Source of the DNA: UBA1351 sp963677625 | GTDB lineage: Bacteria; Bacillota; Clostridia; Lachnospirales; Vallitaleaceae | DNA length: 64,000 nucleotides | Assembly (NCBI GenBank): GCA_963677625.2 | Contig: CAXXSW010000002.1 | Coordinates: 372,001 to 436,000 of the forward strand | Direction: 5' to 3' | Part shown: in pieces, positions 1 to 8,414 of the stretch | How the letters are laid out: each line of letters opens with the position of its first letter | Position numbering within the stretch: the first letter of the stretch is position 1 | Position numbers and translations under genes: made by a program | The notes under the pieces: generated by a model | Databases searched by the model: none | The model's input: only the letters and a program-made list of their open reading frames with translations | Told to the model about the DNA's origin: nothing

Positions 1-1
1 T

Positions 2-694
2 ATTTGGCTTATGCTTTCACTTCTCCTTCAGATAAAAACATTACCTTCGCCTGTAACAGTTTATATGGACTTTGTTGATATTAAGTCTTTGGACCTTCTG
101 AAACATGTTGGAGTGAGCCTTTATAGGGTTTTATTAGGGATACTGTCTGCTGTTGCTGTTGGTGTTTTAGTTGGCCTTAGTATGGCACAATCCAGATCCT
201 GGAACAGGTATTTAGGCGTTATGGTTTATCTGACCTATCCCATTCCTAAAACAGTTTTTTTGCCTGTACTGATGATCTTATTTGGCCTTGGAAATGTATC
301 CAAAATACTTTTGATTTTTCTTATAATTGTCTTTCAGATAAGCTTGACGGTAAGAGATGCAGTTCTTAACATTGACAAGGAGAATTATGATATACTAAAA
401 AGCATGAATGCTAGGAAAATAGAGATGCATCGTTATGTAACTCTTCCTGCAATTCTACCGGAAATATTGACGAGTGTTAGACTGTCAACAGGGACAGCTC
501 TTTCTGTCTTGTTTTTTTCTGAAGCCTATGGGACCAAATTTGGCATGGGATATTATATATTGGATGCTTGGTCAAGAATTGACTATTTGTCTATGTATAG
601 AGGAATTGTTACCATTAGCTTTATCGGTTTCCTTCTCTTTCTCTTGATAGATCAACTTGAAGGTAGACTATGTAGGTGGAAAGTGAGAAAATAA
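2..694 (+). CDS. ABC transporter permease, SsuC/TauC-like (5' end outside window)
   Basis: Inner-membrane permease subunit of a nitrate/sulfonate/taurine- or thiamine-precursor-type ABC importer. The reading frame is open to the left edge and the first visible residues (IWLMLSLLLQ, then LPSPVTVY) resemble the interior N-terminal part of this family, so the ATG at 11 is probably not the real start. About five hydrophobic segments are visible. The cytoplasmic EAA-type loop lies around residues 125-160 (DILKSMNARKIEMHRYVTLP), the contact site for the ATPase. The protein ends in a basic tail. The partner ATPase and binding protein must lie upstream. The substrate cannot be told from this fragment. 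Confidence 0.85.
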   Translation: MWLMLSLLLQIKTLPSPVTVYMDFVDIKSLDLLKHVGVSLYRVLLGILSAVAVGVLVGLSMAQSRSWNRYLGVMVYLTYPIPKTVFLPVLMILFGLGNVSKILLIFLIIVFQISLTVRDAVLNIDKENYDILKSMNARKIEMHRYVTLPAILPEILTSVRLSTGTALSVLFFSEAYGTKFGMGYYILDAWSRIDYLSMYRGIVTISFIGFLLFLLIDQLEGRLCRWKVRK

Positions 695-754
695 GACTAG
701 TCGAAGTAAATCATATATAAGAAGCATATAAACTTAAACTTGAAAGGAGTTATT

Positions 755-1153
755 ATGGCTGTTAGACATTTGGATGTAGAATTTACAAAGGAATTTAAGG
801 GTGTTGCTAAGATGCCCAATGTAGATATAAAGATTGGAATAGGTGAGGGAGAGGCTTTACCGTATGATCTTCTTTTTGCAGCTTTGGCATCTTGCTTATA
901 TGCCACCTTTTTAGATATTCTTGAGAAAAAGAAGATCGCTTTTGAAGGATGCACCCTTAGTATTACCGGTGAGAAAAGAGAAGAAGTTCCAACAACCCTA
1001 CAATGGGTCAATGTATCTTTTGGAATCAAAGGTGTCCCTTCTGAAAAGGAGAAGGCCGTGTCTAAATCTGCGGAACTTTCCACTAAATATTGCTCCATAT
1101 ACCAGACTATAGCTGGTGTAGCTGATATGAGTTTTGACGTGGTTTTGTCATAA
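755..1153 (+). CDS. OsmC/Ohr-family protein
   Basis: Small cytoplasmic protein of the OsmC/Ohr fold, a family of thiol-dependent hydroperoxide reductases. The two family cysteines are present: one in the helix motif ASCLYATF (about residue 48) and one in KYCSIYQTI (about residue 111). The ATG at 755 is chosen because AAGGAG at 744-749 is correctly spaced; the upstream TTG at 740 precedes this ribosome binding site. Length of 132 aa is normal. A hairpin at 1201-1240 follows. Detoxification of organic or lipid hydroperoxides is the family role; no substrate evidence is visible here. Confidence 0.85.
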   Translation: MAVRHLDVEFTKEFKGVAKMPNVDIKIGIGEGEALPYDLLFAALASCLYATFLDILEKKKIAFEGCTLSITGEKREEVPTTLQWVNVSFGIKGVPSEKEKAVSKSAELSTKYCSIYQTIAGVADMSFDVVLS

Positions 1154-1172
1154 ATTTGTAATTGGTTAACTC

Positions 1173-1200
1173 TTGTTAAAGTCGGGGTTTATGATATAAT
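1173..1200 (+). promoter_or_regulatory. Sigma-A-type promoter upstream of 1296 gene
   Basis: TTGTTA at 1173-1178, 16-bp spacer, and a perfect TATAAT at 1195-1200. It would start a transcript just before or within the hairpin at 1201-1240 and drive the two membrane protein genes at 1296 and 1701. Confidence 0.55.
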
Positions 1201-1240
1201 GGGTATGATGCAAAGGCAGGATTAGCCTAAGCACATACCC
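1201..1240 (+). other. Stem-loop in intergenic leader
   Basis: GGGTATG at 1201-1207 pairs with CATACCC at 1234-1240, and an inner GGC pairs with GCC. TTTTATTATT follows. It sits directly after a -10 box, so it may be a terminator for the OsmC gene, a 5' stabilising hairpin for the next transcript, or both. Confidence 0.5.
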
Positions 1241-1295
1241 TTTTATTATTCTAATAGGAAAGAAAGGGGATTATTTTAGAAACGGGGTGAACCCA

Positions 1296-1685
1296 ATGGC
1301 TAACGAAGAGAGAATCAGACTAATGACAAAACTCGCTTCTTATGAGGAAAATCAAGGAAAAAAAGATTTTCGGATTATGAGACGGTCTAAATCGGATTAT
1401 ATTTCCTATAACAGTTTTGTTACATGTGTTCTGGCTTCTATTGCAGTATTTGCAGTATTTGCTGCGGATTTCGGATCCAAGTTTATTGAGAATCTAGCGC
1501 AATTTACGGATTATGATTTTGTCGGTGACGGTATTGAATACTTAACCTTGTGGATTCTTATTATGGCTGTTTATTCATTCTTAAGCGGCAGAATGTACCG
1601 TAAGGAATATGATGAGGCTGAAAAGCGGGTCGTAGAGTATAAGAAAGACATGAAAGAACTTGGACAGATGTCAAGTAAGAGTTAA
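1296..1685 (+). CDS. Hypothetical two-TM membrane protein
   Basis: No family recognised. The protein has 129 aa with a charged N-terminus, a hydrophobic segment at about residues 38-58, a second at about 82-98, and then a charged, probably helical tail rich in K, E and R (RKEYDEAEKRVVEYKK). The ATG at 1296 is preferred to the in-frame GTG at 1287 because GGGGTG at 1284-1289 is a suitable ribosome binding site for it. It lies 15 bp upstream of another membrane protein gene and is probably co-transcribed with it. Confidence 0.75.
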   Translation: MANEERIRLMTKLASYEENQGKKDFRIMRRSKSDYISYNSFVTCVLASIAVFAVFAADFGSKFIENLAQFTDYDFVGDGIEYLTLWILIMAVYSFLSGRMYRKEYDEAEKRVVEYKKDMKELGQMSSKS

Positions 1686-1700
1686 TTTGGAGGACATGAA

Positions 1701-2639
1701 ATGGAACAGTTATTGGAACGTATATTTGTCATACGTGCGATTTTAATAGGACTATATAAGAAGTTTGATCGTATCATTAATCCTATTGGAAAATTTATTA
1801 TATCATTGATTATTGTTATGAAGTTGAATAAGTTTTTTGCTTACTCACCTTTATTTGCCAGTTTGGGTGTAAATATGGCCATGGCACTATTAGCCGCCTT
1901 TTTACCTTCTAGCTGGTTTGTACTTTTACTTATAGCAGTTGTGACCTTGCAACTTTTTAGTGTATCCATTGAGGCGACTATTATAGTGTTTATGGCTATG
2001 TTGGTTGTTTATTTGCTATTTGGTAGGATTCAACCTAGGTATGCTATGCTGATCTTACTTGTACCCTTATTTTATAGTTGGAATATTCCCTATGTTATAC
2101 CAATATTTGCAGGCCTATTCTTTGGTGTAAGCTCGATTATTCCTCTAGGTGTCGGTGTGGGAGTTTATTATTTTGCAGCTTATATTCCAGGTCTTTTAGA
2201 ACGTCACGTTCCTAACGCCACACTTTTAGAAGGTCCTGATATACTTATTGAAATGTATAAATACTTGGCTGAGGTCATGATTGCAGATAGAAATATGATT
2301 TTGTCCGTAGGGATATTTGCTGGAGTCGTCATAGTTATGTATTTTGTCCGTAAATTTGAAATTGACTATATTCATTATATAGCTATTGGGATAGGGGTGA
2401 TTGCTATGGTTGTAATCACGATTATCGGTAATCCTATCCTTAAGGCAAGTATTTCTGTTGGTGGCGTTTTACTTGGAGGCTTGATAGCAGGTATCATTGT
2501 CGCTGCCATGCAATTTACTAAGTTTAGTTTAGATTACAAACGCTCAGAAAAACTACAATTTGAAGATGATGAGTATGTCTATTATGTACGAACAATTCCT
2601 AAGATAAAAGCTTCTGTGCAACAAAATCAATCAAAATAA
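1701..2639 (+). CDS. Hypothetical polytopic membrane protein
   Basis: A 312-aa protein with about eight or nine hydrophobic segments covering most of residues 25-280, and a hydrophilic C-terminal tail (KRSEKLQFEDDEYVYYVRTIPK). No catalytic motif is apparent. A good GGAGG ribosome binding site at 1688-1692 precedes the ATG. It is co-oriented with the preceding small membrane protein and followed by a hairpin at 2653-2677, so the two probably form a bicistronic unit upstream of cdaA. A link to c-di-AMP or cell envelope functions would be a guess based only on position. Confidence 0.75.
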   Translation: MEQLLERIFVIRAILIGLYKKFDRIINPIGKFIISLIIVMKLNKFFAYSPLFASLGVNMAMALLAAFLPSSWFVLLLIAVVTLQLFSVSIEATIIVFMAMLVVYLLFGRIQPRYAMLILLVPLFYSWNIPYVIPIFAGLFFGVSSIIPLGVGVGVYYFAAYIPGLLERHVPNATLLEGPDILIEMYKYLAEVMIADRNMILSVGIFAGVVIVMYFVRKFEIDYIHYIAIGIGVIAMVVITIIGNPILKASISVGGVLLGGLIAGIIVAAMQFTKFSLDYKRSEKLQFEDDEYVYYVRTIPKIKASVQQNQSK

Positions 2640-2652
2640 CAATTTATTCAGG

Positions 2653-2677
2653 ATTCGGTAGTTTATGGCTACCGAAT
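2653..2677 (+). terminator. Terminator-like hairpin before cdaA
   Basis: A perfect 9-bp stem, ATTCGGTAG (2653-2661) and CTACCGAAT (2669-2677), with a 7-nt loop, followed by the weak tract TTGTTAT. It separates the membrane protein pair from the cdaA operon. Confidence 0.6.
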
Positions 2678-2678
2678 T

Positions 2679-2687
2679 TGTTATAAT
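2679..2687 (+). promoter_or_regulatory. Extended -10 promoter for cdaA
   Basis: TGTTATAAT (TG at 2679-2680, TATAAT at 2682-2687) is an extended -10 element. No good -35 is seen; that region is occupied by the hairpin. Confidence 0.45.
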
Positions 2688-2745
2688 AATAGTAAGCCTG
2701 AGTAAGACAGGTTAAAGAATCTATATTTGCCCAAGAGGTGTCATT

Positions 2746-3627
2746 ATGACGTCAACACAGAATATTCTGGATTGGTTTAGTGAGTTAAGCCTTAATCTTC
2801 CAACCATTCATATACGAGATATTATTGAAATCGCTCTTATTGCCTTTGTTATCTATCAGCTGCTTATGTGGAGCAGACGTACCAGAGCATGGGTTCTTTT
2901 TAAGGGTATTATTGTATTGGTTTTAATTAGCGTAGTTGCCACTGTATTTGAACTGAATACGATTCTATTCATATTTAGTAATGCATTGAATGTGGGAATT
3001 ATAGCTGTGATTATTGTTTTCCAGCCAGAGCTTCGCAGGGCATTGGAATCCTTAGGACGTCGAAATTTCCTTAATAATATTTTTACAGAAGATGACCGCG
3101 AAAAATTCGAAGGTAGTGAATCTGTTATCAATGAAATTGTTGATGCGGTATATGAGATGGCAAAGGTTAAAACCGGAGCTTTAATTGTTATTGAACAACA
3201 TGAAAGTCTTAATGAGTATGAAAGTACAGGAATTAATATTGGTGCCTATGTTACCAGCCAGATGCTGGTTAATATTTTTGAACACAATACACCTCTTCAT
3301 GATGGAGCTGCCATCATAAGAAATAATCGAATAACGGCGGCTACTTGTTATCTACCTCTTTCGGATAATATGACCCTAAGTAAGGAACTTGGTACAAGGC
3401 ACCGGGCAGGTGTTGGTATATCAGAGGTATCTGATGCAGTTGTTATTATTGTATCTGAAGAAAATGGTAAGGTTTCAGTTGCCATAGGCGGTAATCTTGT
3501 ACGTGGTGTTGAATCAGAATATTTAAAAAACAAGCTACTACACATATATTCAGCATCTGCTGGTGAGCCGAAACGCTTTAAATTGTGGAGAGGAAGAGCT
3601 AAAGTTGATAAAGAAGATAATGAATAA
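2746..3627 (+). CDS. cdaA: Diadenylate cyclase CdaA
   Basis: Membrane-bound diadenylate cyclase that condenses two ATP into cyclic di-AMP, a second messenger for potassium, osmotic and cell wall homeostasis. Three N-terminal hydrophobic segments (about residues 27-100) precede the DAC domain. The two signature motifs are intact: DGA at residues 186-188 and RHR at 218-220. Length of 293 aa is slightly above the usual 270-280. AGAGGTG at 2735-2740 supports the ATG. The downstream regulator gene overlaps it, followed by glmM and glmS. This is the classical Firmicute cdaA-cdaR-glmM cluster, in which both CdaR and GlmM are known to affect CdaA activity. Confidence 0.97.
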   Translation: MTSTQNILDWFSELSLNLPTIHIRDIIEIALIAFVIYQLLMWSRRTRAWVLFKGIIVLVLISVVATVFELNTILFIFSNALNVGIIAVIIVFQPELRRALESLGRRNFLNNIFTEDDREKFEGSESVINEIVDAVYEMAKVKTGALIVIEQHESLNEYESTGINIGAYVTSQMLVNIFEHNTPLHDGAAIIRNNRITAATCYLPLSDNMTLSKELGTRHRAGVGISEVSDAVVIIVSEENGKVSVAIGGNLVRGVESEYLKNKLLHIYSASAGEPKRFKLWRGRAKVDKEDNE

Positions 3628-4906
3628 TTTTTGGTGGAAAGTCCTTTCCATTTTTTTGGCTTTTCTCACTTGGCTAATGGTGGTCAATTATGAAGATCCA
3701 CAGATTTCTAGGACTTTCATCGATGTTACTGTTGAAAAACTGAATAAAGATGCTATTGAATCAGAGAAAAAGGCAATTGAGTATCGTGAGGGCGAAACGG
3801 TGACAGTAAGAGTTCGTGGAAAGCGTTCAGTTGTAGATTCTATGTCCAAGAATGATATATATGCCTATGCAGATCTTGAGAAAAAGTCTATTACAGATGC
3901 TGTAGATATTGTTATAGAAGCACCTGATGGTGTCAGTATATTGGAAAAAGAGCCTAATATGATGATGGTTGAACTTGAGAACATCATCACTGTTCAAAAA
4001 GTTGTTCAACCATATATGGAGGGAGAACCTGAGGAAGGGTATGTTTACCTAGAACCTAGTGTAATCCCAAATAATATTGAAGTAGAAGGTCCTGAATCGA
4101 AGGTTGGTCTAATAAAGAGTGTTCTAGTACCTGTCACTATAGATGGTGTTACTAGAGATGTAACACTTTTTGGGAAACCACAGTTTTTTGATGAAGCTAA
4201 TAATGTAATCAGCGGACTTACATCTTCTACAAATCAGGTTCAGATTAAGGTACCTATACTGAAGACTAAAATTGTGGACTTAAAACTTGAAACAGATGAT
4301 AAGGTTGCTAACGGATATGAACTCATTAATGTTAGTCTTAGCCAAAACACACTCAGTGTCAAAGGACCTGAAGCCACAATAAATTCTTTGGATACCATAG
4401 TTATTAGTGGCTTGAACATAGAGGCCCTTTCAGAAGATACGACTTTGGATATTGATGTAAATACAATTCTACCACCAGGTATTACTACTCACGGTGATGT
4501 TGAAACCATTAATGCTTATGTGGATATTGAACCGATTGAAAGAATTGAGATACCAGTGACTCATGAGAATATCAATGTTAAGTATATTCCGGATGGACTC
4601 CAATTTGGATATATTGGAGAAGAAACCTATAGTATAGTTTATAGCGGTATTCCGGAGAGATTGAAAGATTTGGATATTGAACGTGTAGGTCCCTTTATAT
4701 CTCTTAGAGGTTTGGATGAAGGCATTCATACCGTACCCTTACAATATTATGAACCAGTAGGTGTTGATATCCTTTCAGACCGGCCAAACATAACTATTGA
4801 GTTGATTGCTGAACCAGTTGAAGAGACAGAGACAGGAACTGCAGAGGGAGATCAAGTCCCTGAAGGTGAAGTGACACCTATTGAGGATAATACTGGAAAT
4901 GAATAA
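3605..4906 (+). CDS. cdaR: YbbR-domain CdaA regulator
   Basis: Single-pass membrane protein whose extracytoplasmic YbbR repeats regulate CdaA in other Firmicutes. One N-terminal transmembrane helix (about residues 8-27, ending FLTWLMVVNYEDPQ) is followed by about four imperfect beta-rich repeats and an acidic Glu/Thr-rich C-terminal tail. The TTG at 3605 is preferred because GAGAGGAAG at 3590-3598 is well spaced and the resulting N-terminus (MIKKIMNNFWWK) matches the family pattern. An ATG lies at 3620. The gene overlaps cdaA by 23 bp, which implies translational coupling. Confidence 0.9.
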   Translation: MIKKIMNNFWWKVLSIFLAFLTWLMVVNYEDPQISRTFIDVTVEKLNKDAIESEKKAIEYREGETVTVRVRGKRSVVDSMSKNDIYAYADLEKKSITDAVDIVIEAPDGVSILEKEPNMMMVELENIITVQKVVQPYMEGEPEEGYVYLEPSVIPNNIEVEGPESKVGLIKSVLVPVTIDGVTRDVTLFGKPQFFDEANNVISGLTSSTNQVQIKVPILKTKIVDLKLETDDKVANGYELINVSLSQNTLSVKGPEATINSLDTIVISGLNIEALSEDTTLDIDVNTILPPGITTHGDVETINAYVDIEPIERIEIPVTHENINVKYIPDGLQFGYIGEETYSIVYSGIPERLKDLDIERVGPFISLRGLDEGIHTVPLQYYEPVGVDILSDRPNITIELIAEPVEETETGTAEGDQVPEGEVTPIEDNTGNE

Positions 4907-4923
4907 TAAAAATTATATTCTCA

Positions 4924-4929
4924 TATAAT
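4924..4929 (+). promoter_or_regulatory. Possible -10 element upstream of small ORF and glmM
   Basis: A perfect TATAAT in the short gap after cdaR. No convincing -35 was found, so an internal operon promoter is only possible. Confidence 0.25.
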
Positions 4930-4955
4930 ATTGGATTGCAAGGAGTCTATAGTAT

Positions 4956-5153
4956 ATGAATAATGATAAATGGGTCAAAAATATACCAATATTGAAATTG
5001 GTATATACCACATGGTTTTTTGGCTCATTTTTTTTATATGATTTTATTGAAGAAAAAAATGATGGTGCTATAATAAGTGAGTGTCATATGATATTAAATA
5101 CCTATAGGAACCTTTGGGATAAGACCTATGTTTTGACCAAGGATAGAAAATAA
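4956..5153 (+). CDS. Small hypothetical protein between cdaR and glmM
   Basis: No family recognised. The protein has 65 aa with a moderately hydrophobic centre (VYTTWFFGSFFLYDF) and charged ends. AGGAGT at 4941-4946, 9 nt before the ATG, supports translation. It lies 49 bp after cdaR and 11 bp before glmM in the same direction, so it fits within the operon. It could be a genuine small protein or a translated remnant; two consecutive ribosome binding sites with tight spacing favour a real gene. Confidence 0.55.
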   Translation: MNNDKWVKNIPILKLVYTTWFFGSFFLYDFIEEKNDGAIISECHMILNTYRNLWDKTYVLTKDRK

Positions 5154-5164
5154 AGGAGTTCATG

Positions 5165-6514
5165 ATGGGGAAACTTTTTGGAACTGATGGCGTAAGAGGC
5201 ATAGCGAATAGTGAATTGACAGTTGATTTGGCGTATAAGCTTGGGCAAGCTGGTGCTTATGTATTGACAAAAGAAAATGCCCATAAACCAACGATTTTAA
5301 TAGGAAGAGATACTAGGCTAAGTGGAGAGATGCTGACAGCAGCTCTTATTGCCGGTATATGTTCTGTAGGTGCGGATGCGATTAATATTGGTGTTGTTCC
5401 AACACCTGCAGTAGCCTATTTGACAAGGGAATATGAAGCGGATGCAGGGGTTGTAATTAGTGCATCCCACAATCCGGTAGAGTATAACGGAATCAAATTT
5501 TTTAATAATAAGGGATATAAGTTATCTGATGAGTTGGAAGATGAAATTGAAACCCTAATTGAAGAAAACTGCAAGTCTATACAATTGCCTGTTGGTACAG
5601 GTATTGGCCGAGTTAATTATAGAAATGAAAGTATATATGATTATATCCGATTTGCAAAAAAACAGATAAGTTACCGTTTTGACGGTCTAAAGGTCGTCAT
5701 TGATTGTGCTAACGGCGCTTCCTATGTATCTGCTCCAGAAACTTTACGACAATTAGGTGCTGAGGTGGTTATCATTCATAATGAACCAGATGGTACCAAT
5801 ATTAATAAGCAATGTGGATCAACCCATATGGACGACTTGAAGGCCTATGTTATACAGGTAGGTGCTGATCTTGGATTTGCCTATGATGGTGACGCCGACC
5901 GTTGTCTTGCTGTTGATGAACATGGACAATTTGTGGACGGTGATCAGATTATGGCTATATGTGGTAATTATATGAAAGATAAAGGAACATTGGCTAAAGA
6001 TACATTGGTGGGGACGGTTATGAGTAACCTTGGTTTTACCATTATGGGTAAAGAGCAAGGGATGAATATTGTTCAGACTAAAGTCGGAGACCGTTATGTT
6101 CTTGAGAATATGCTTGAAAATGGCTATAACATTGGAGGTGAGCAGTCCGGTCATATTATTTTCTTAGATGAAAATACAACCGGTGATGGACTTCTCACAT
6201 CCCTCCATGTTTTGGAAGTTATGAAAGCAACAGGCAAGAAGCTGTCAGAGCTTGCTGGAATCATGAATGTATTACCTCAGGTATTGGTTAATGCCAAAGT
6301 CTCTACAGCTAAAAAGCATGAATATATGCAGGATGAGGTGATTTCTGCTGAAATCGCCCAATTGGAAGAAAAATTTGCAGGAGACGGTCGCGTGCTTATA
6401 CGTCCTTCGGGGACTGAGCCATTGGTCCGTGTCATGATTGAAGGTAAAAACAAAGCGGAACTTGCAAGGGAAGCCAGCCGTTTGGCAGGAATTATTGAAG
6501 AGAGATTGGCTTAG
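5165..6514 (+). CDS. glmM: Phosphoglucosamine mutase
   Basis: Converts glucosamine-6-phosphate to glucosamine-1-phosphate on the route to UDP-GlcNAc for peptidoglycan. The N-terminus MGKLFGTDGVRG is diagnostic. The phosphoserine loop ISASHNP places the catalytic Ser at residue 101, the magnesium loop DGDADR is at residues 241-246, and the phosphate-binding RPSGTEP lies near the C-terminus. Two adjacent ATG codons exist (5162, 5165); the second is better spaced from AAGGAG at 5153-5158 and gives the usual family start. Known partner and inhibitor of CdaA in other Firmicutes. glmS follows after 15 bp. Confidence 0.97.
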   Translation: MGKLFGTDGVRGIANSELTVDLAYKLGQAGAYVLTKENAHKPTILIGRDTRLSGEMLTAALIAGICSVGADAINIGVVPTPAVAYLTREYEADAGVVISASHNPVEYNGIKFFNNKGYKLSDELEDEIETLIEENCKSIQLPVGTGIGRVNYRNESIYDYIRFAKKQISYRFDGLKVVIDCANGASYVSAPETLRQLGAEVVIIHNEPDGTNINKQCGSTHMDDLKAYVIQVGADLGFAYDGDADRCLAVDEHGQFVDGDQIMAICGNYMKDKGTLAKDTLVGTVMSNLGFTIMGKEQGMNIVQTKVGDRYVLENMLENGYNIGGEQSGHIIFLDENTTGDGLLTSLHVLEVMKATGKKLSELAGIMNVLPQVLVNAKVSTAKKHEYMQDEVISAEIAQLEEKFAGDGRVLIRPSGTEPLVRVMIEGKNKAELAREASRLAGIIEERLA

Positions 6515-6529
6515 ATAAAGGAGAAATAT

Positions 6530-8362
6530 ATGTGTGGTATAGTAGGTTATATAGGAAGTAGAGAAGCAACACCTATTTTAGTGGATGGGTTGAAAACCCT
6601 AGAATATAGAGGTTATGATTCAGCAGGAGTTGCTGTTTATAAAGATAAGATTGATACAGCTAAAGCTAAAGGACGACTTAGGGATTTGGAAGACGTACTT
6701 CTTGGTCAGACCTTAGAAGGCACCGTAGGTATCGGTCATACGCGATGGGCGACCCATGGAGAACCTTCTTATGCCAATGCCCATCCACATATTAATGAAG
6801 ATGTGGATATTGCTATTGTCCATAATGGTATTATTGAAAACTATATTGCCTTACGTGAAGAACTCATAGAAAAAGGCTATCATTTTGCTTCTGAGACAGA
6901 TACTGAAACTGTAGTTCACCTTATCACAGAATACACCAAATCTGAACCTACTTTCCTTGATGCTGTCTTAAAGGCGGCAAGCCGTATTGTTGGTTCCTAT
7001 GCTCTTGGCGTCATTTCTATGCAAAATCCTGAAGAAATTATTGCTCTTAGAAAAGAAAGCCCTTTAGTTATTGGCGTAGGCGAAGGGGAGAACTTTATTG
7101 CCTCTGATATACCAGCCCTCCTAAAGCATACGAGAAATGTTTATTTTCTTGAAGATGACGAAGTAGCTATTCTTCGAAAAGAGTCCGTCAAGATTTTTGA
7201 TATGGAAAAAAAGGAGTTAAAAAAGGAAGTTTTTAAAGTAACGTGGGATATGGACGCAGCTGAAAAAGCTGGTTATAATCATTTTATGCTAAAAGAAATC
7301 CATGAGCAGCCACGTGTTATGCGTGATGTTTTGAAATCACGTTTAAGCCAGGATTCAATGGATATTAAACTAGATACACTGAAAATTGATAAAGACCTAC
7401 TTGCCAGAGTTTCCAAAGTCTATTTAGTTGCCTGTGGTACAGCTGCCTATGCAGCTGAGGTTGGTAAGGAAATCCTTCAAAAGGTTTGTCGTATTCCAGC
7501 CGTGATGGAAGTGGCTTCTGAATTTAGATACAAGGATCCTATTATTGATGAGAACACTTTAATGATTGTTGTTTCCCAGTCAGGTGAAACTGCAGACACA
7601 CTGGCGGCCCTTCGTATGGCTAAAAAGTCTGGAGCATATGTAATTGCAGCAGTTAACGTAGTGGGATCAACTATGGCTAGAGAAGCAGATGACGTATTCT
7701 ATCTTTGTGCAGGCCCAGAAATTGCAGTTGCATCGACCAAAGCATACTCTGCTATGCTAATTGCCATGTATCTGATTAGTGTTAGAATGGGACGTCTTCT
7801 TGGAAAAATTCCAGATGAAGAGTTTCTAATCTTACGGGATGCCATTATGAAACTTCCAGATCAGATTGAAATGATACTGGCCCAAGAAGAAGAGATTAAG
7901 ATGTTAGCTTATAAGCACCTTGATATGAAGAATATCTTCTATATCGGTCGTGGTCTTGATCATGCAGCTTCATTAGAAGGTGCCCTTAAGATTAAAGAGG
8001 TTGCTTATCTTCATGCAGAAAGTTATCCTGCAGGAGAGTTGAAGCACGGTCCTATCGCACTTATTGAGGAAGGATCTGTCTTGATGGGGCTTCTAGGTCA
8101 GGAAGAACTCATGAAGAAGACAATCAGCAATATTAAAGAAGTGAAGGCTCGAGGTGCTGAAGTTATCGCCATTGCCCTTGAAGGTAATGAAATGGTTGAG
8201 AAAATTGCAGATGATGTTATTTTCGTTCCCAAGACCCACTGGATGTTAACGACCCTACTTGTTAATATCCCACAACAATTATTTGCTTATTTCATCGCCT
8301 GTGGTCTTGGCCATGACGTAGATAAACCACGTAATCTTGCTAAAAGTGTTACAGTGGAATAG
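6530..8362 (+). CDS. glmS: Glutamine-fructose-6-phosphate aminotransferase (isomerizing)
   Basis: First committed enzyme of amino-sugar synthesis: fructose-6-phosphate plus glutamine gives glucosamine-6-phosphate. The N-terminal glutaminase domain begins with the catalytic Cys directly after the initiator Met (MCGIVGYIG). Two SIS isomerase domains follow (for example CGTAAYAAEVG and VVSQSGETADT, then IGRGLDHAASLEGALKIKEV). The C-terminus KPRNLAKSVTVE is typical, and 610 aa is the normal length. It is the last gene of the cdaA-cdaR-glmM-glmS run. Only 15 bp separate it from glmM, so there is no room for a glmS ribozyme directly in front of it. Confidence 0.97.
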   Translation: MCGIVGYIGSREATPILVDGLKTLEYRGYDSAGVAVYKDKIDTAKAKGRLRDLEDVLLGQTLEGTVGIGHTRWATHGEPSYANAHPHINEDVDIAIVHNGIIENYIALREELIEKGYHFASETDTETVVHLITEYTKSEPTFLDAVLKAASRIVGSYALGVISMQNPEEIIALRKESPLVIGVGEGENFIASDIPALLKHTRNVYFLEDDEVAILRKESVKIFDMEKKELKKEVFKVTWDMDAAEKAGYNHFMLKEIHEQPRVMRDVLKSRLSQDSMDIKLDTLKIDKDLLARVSKVYLVACGTAAYAAEVGKEILQKVCRIPAVMEVASEFRYKDPIIDENTLMIVVSQSGETADTLAALRMAKKSGAYVIAAVNVVGSTMAREADDVFYLCAGPEIAVASTKAYSAMLIAMYLISVRMGRLLGKIPDEEFLILRDAIMKLPDQIEMILAQEEEIKMLAYKHLDMKNIFYIGRGLDHAASLEGALKIKEVAYLHAESYPAGELKHGPIALIEEGSVLMGLLGQEELMKKTISNIKEVKARGAEVIAIALEGNEMVEKIADDVIFVPKTHWMLTTLLVNIPQQLFAYFIACGLGHDVDKPRNLAKSVTVE

Positions 8363-8414
8363 GTAGGGTAGGATTAGTTGCACCATAAAGACCCTATCCT
8401 GAAAAAATATTTAA

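Noticed and set aside
1201..1240. Sequence ATGCAAAGGCAGGATTAGCC resembling part of a c-di-GMP (GEMM-I) riboswitch.
   Set aside because: Only the 3' core is vaguely similar; the 5' half with its conserved GGCAAACC segment is absent and the -10 box lies directly upstream.
6515..6529. glmS ribozyme.
   Set aside because: Only 15 bp separate glmM and glmS; there is no space for the element.
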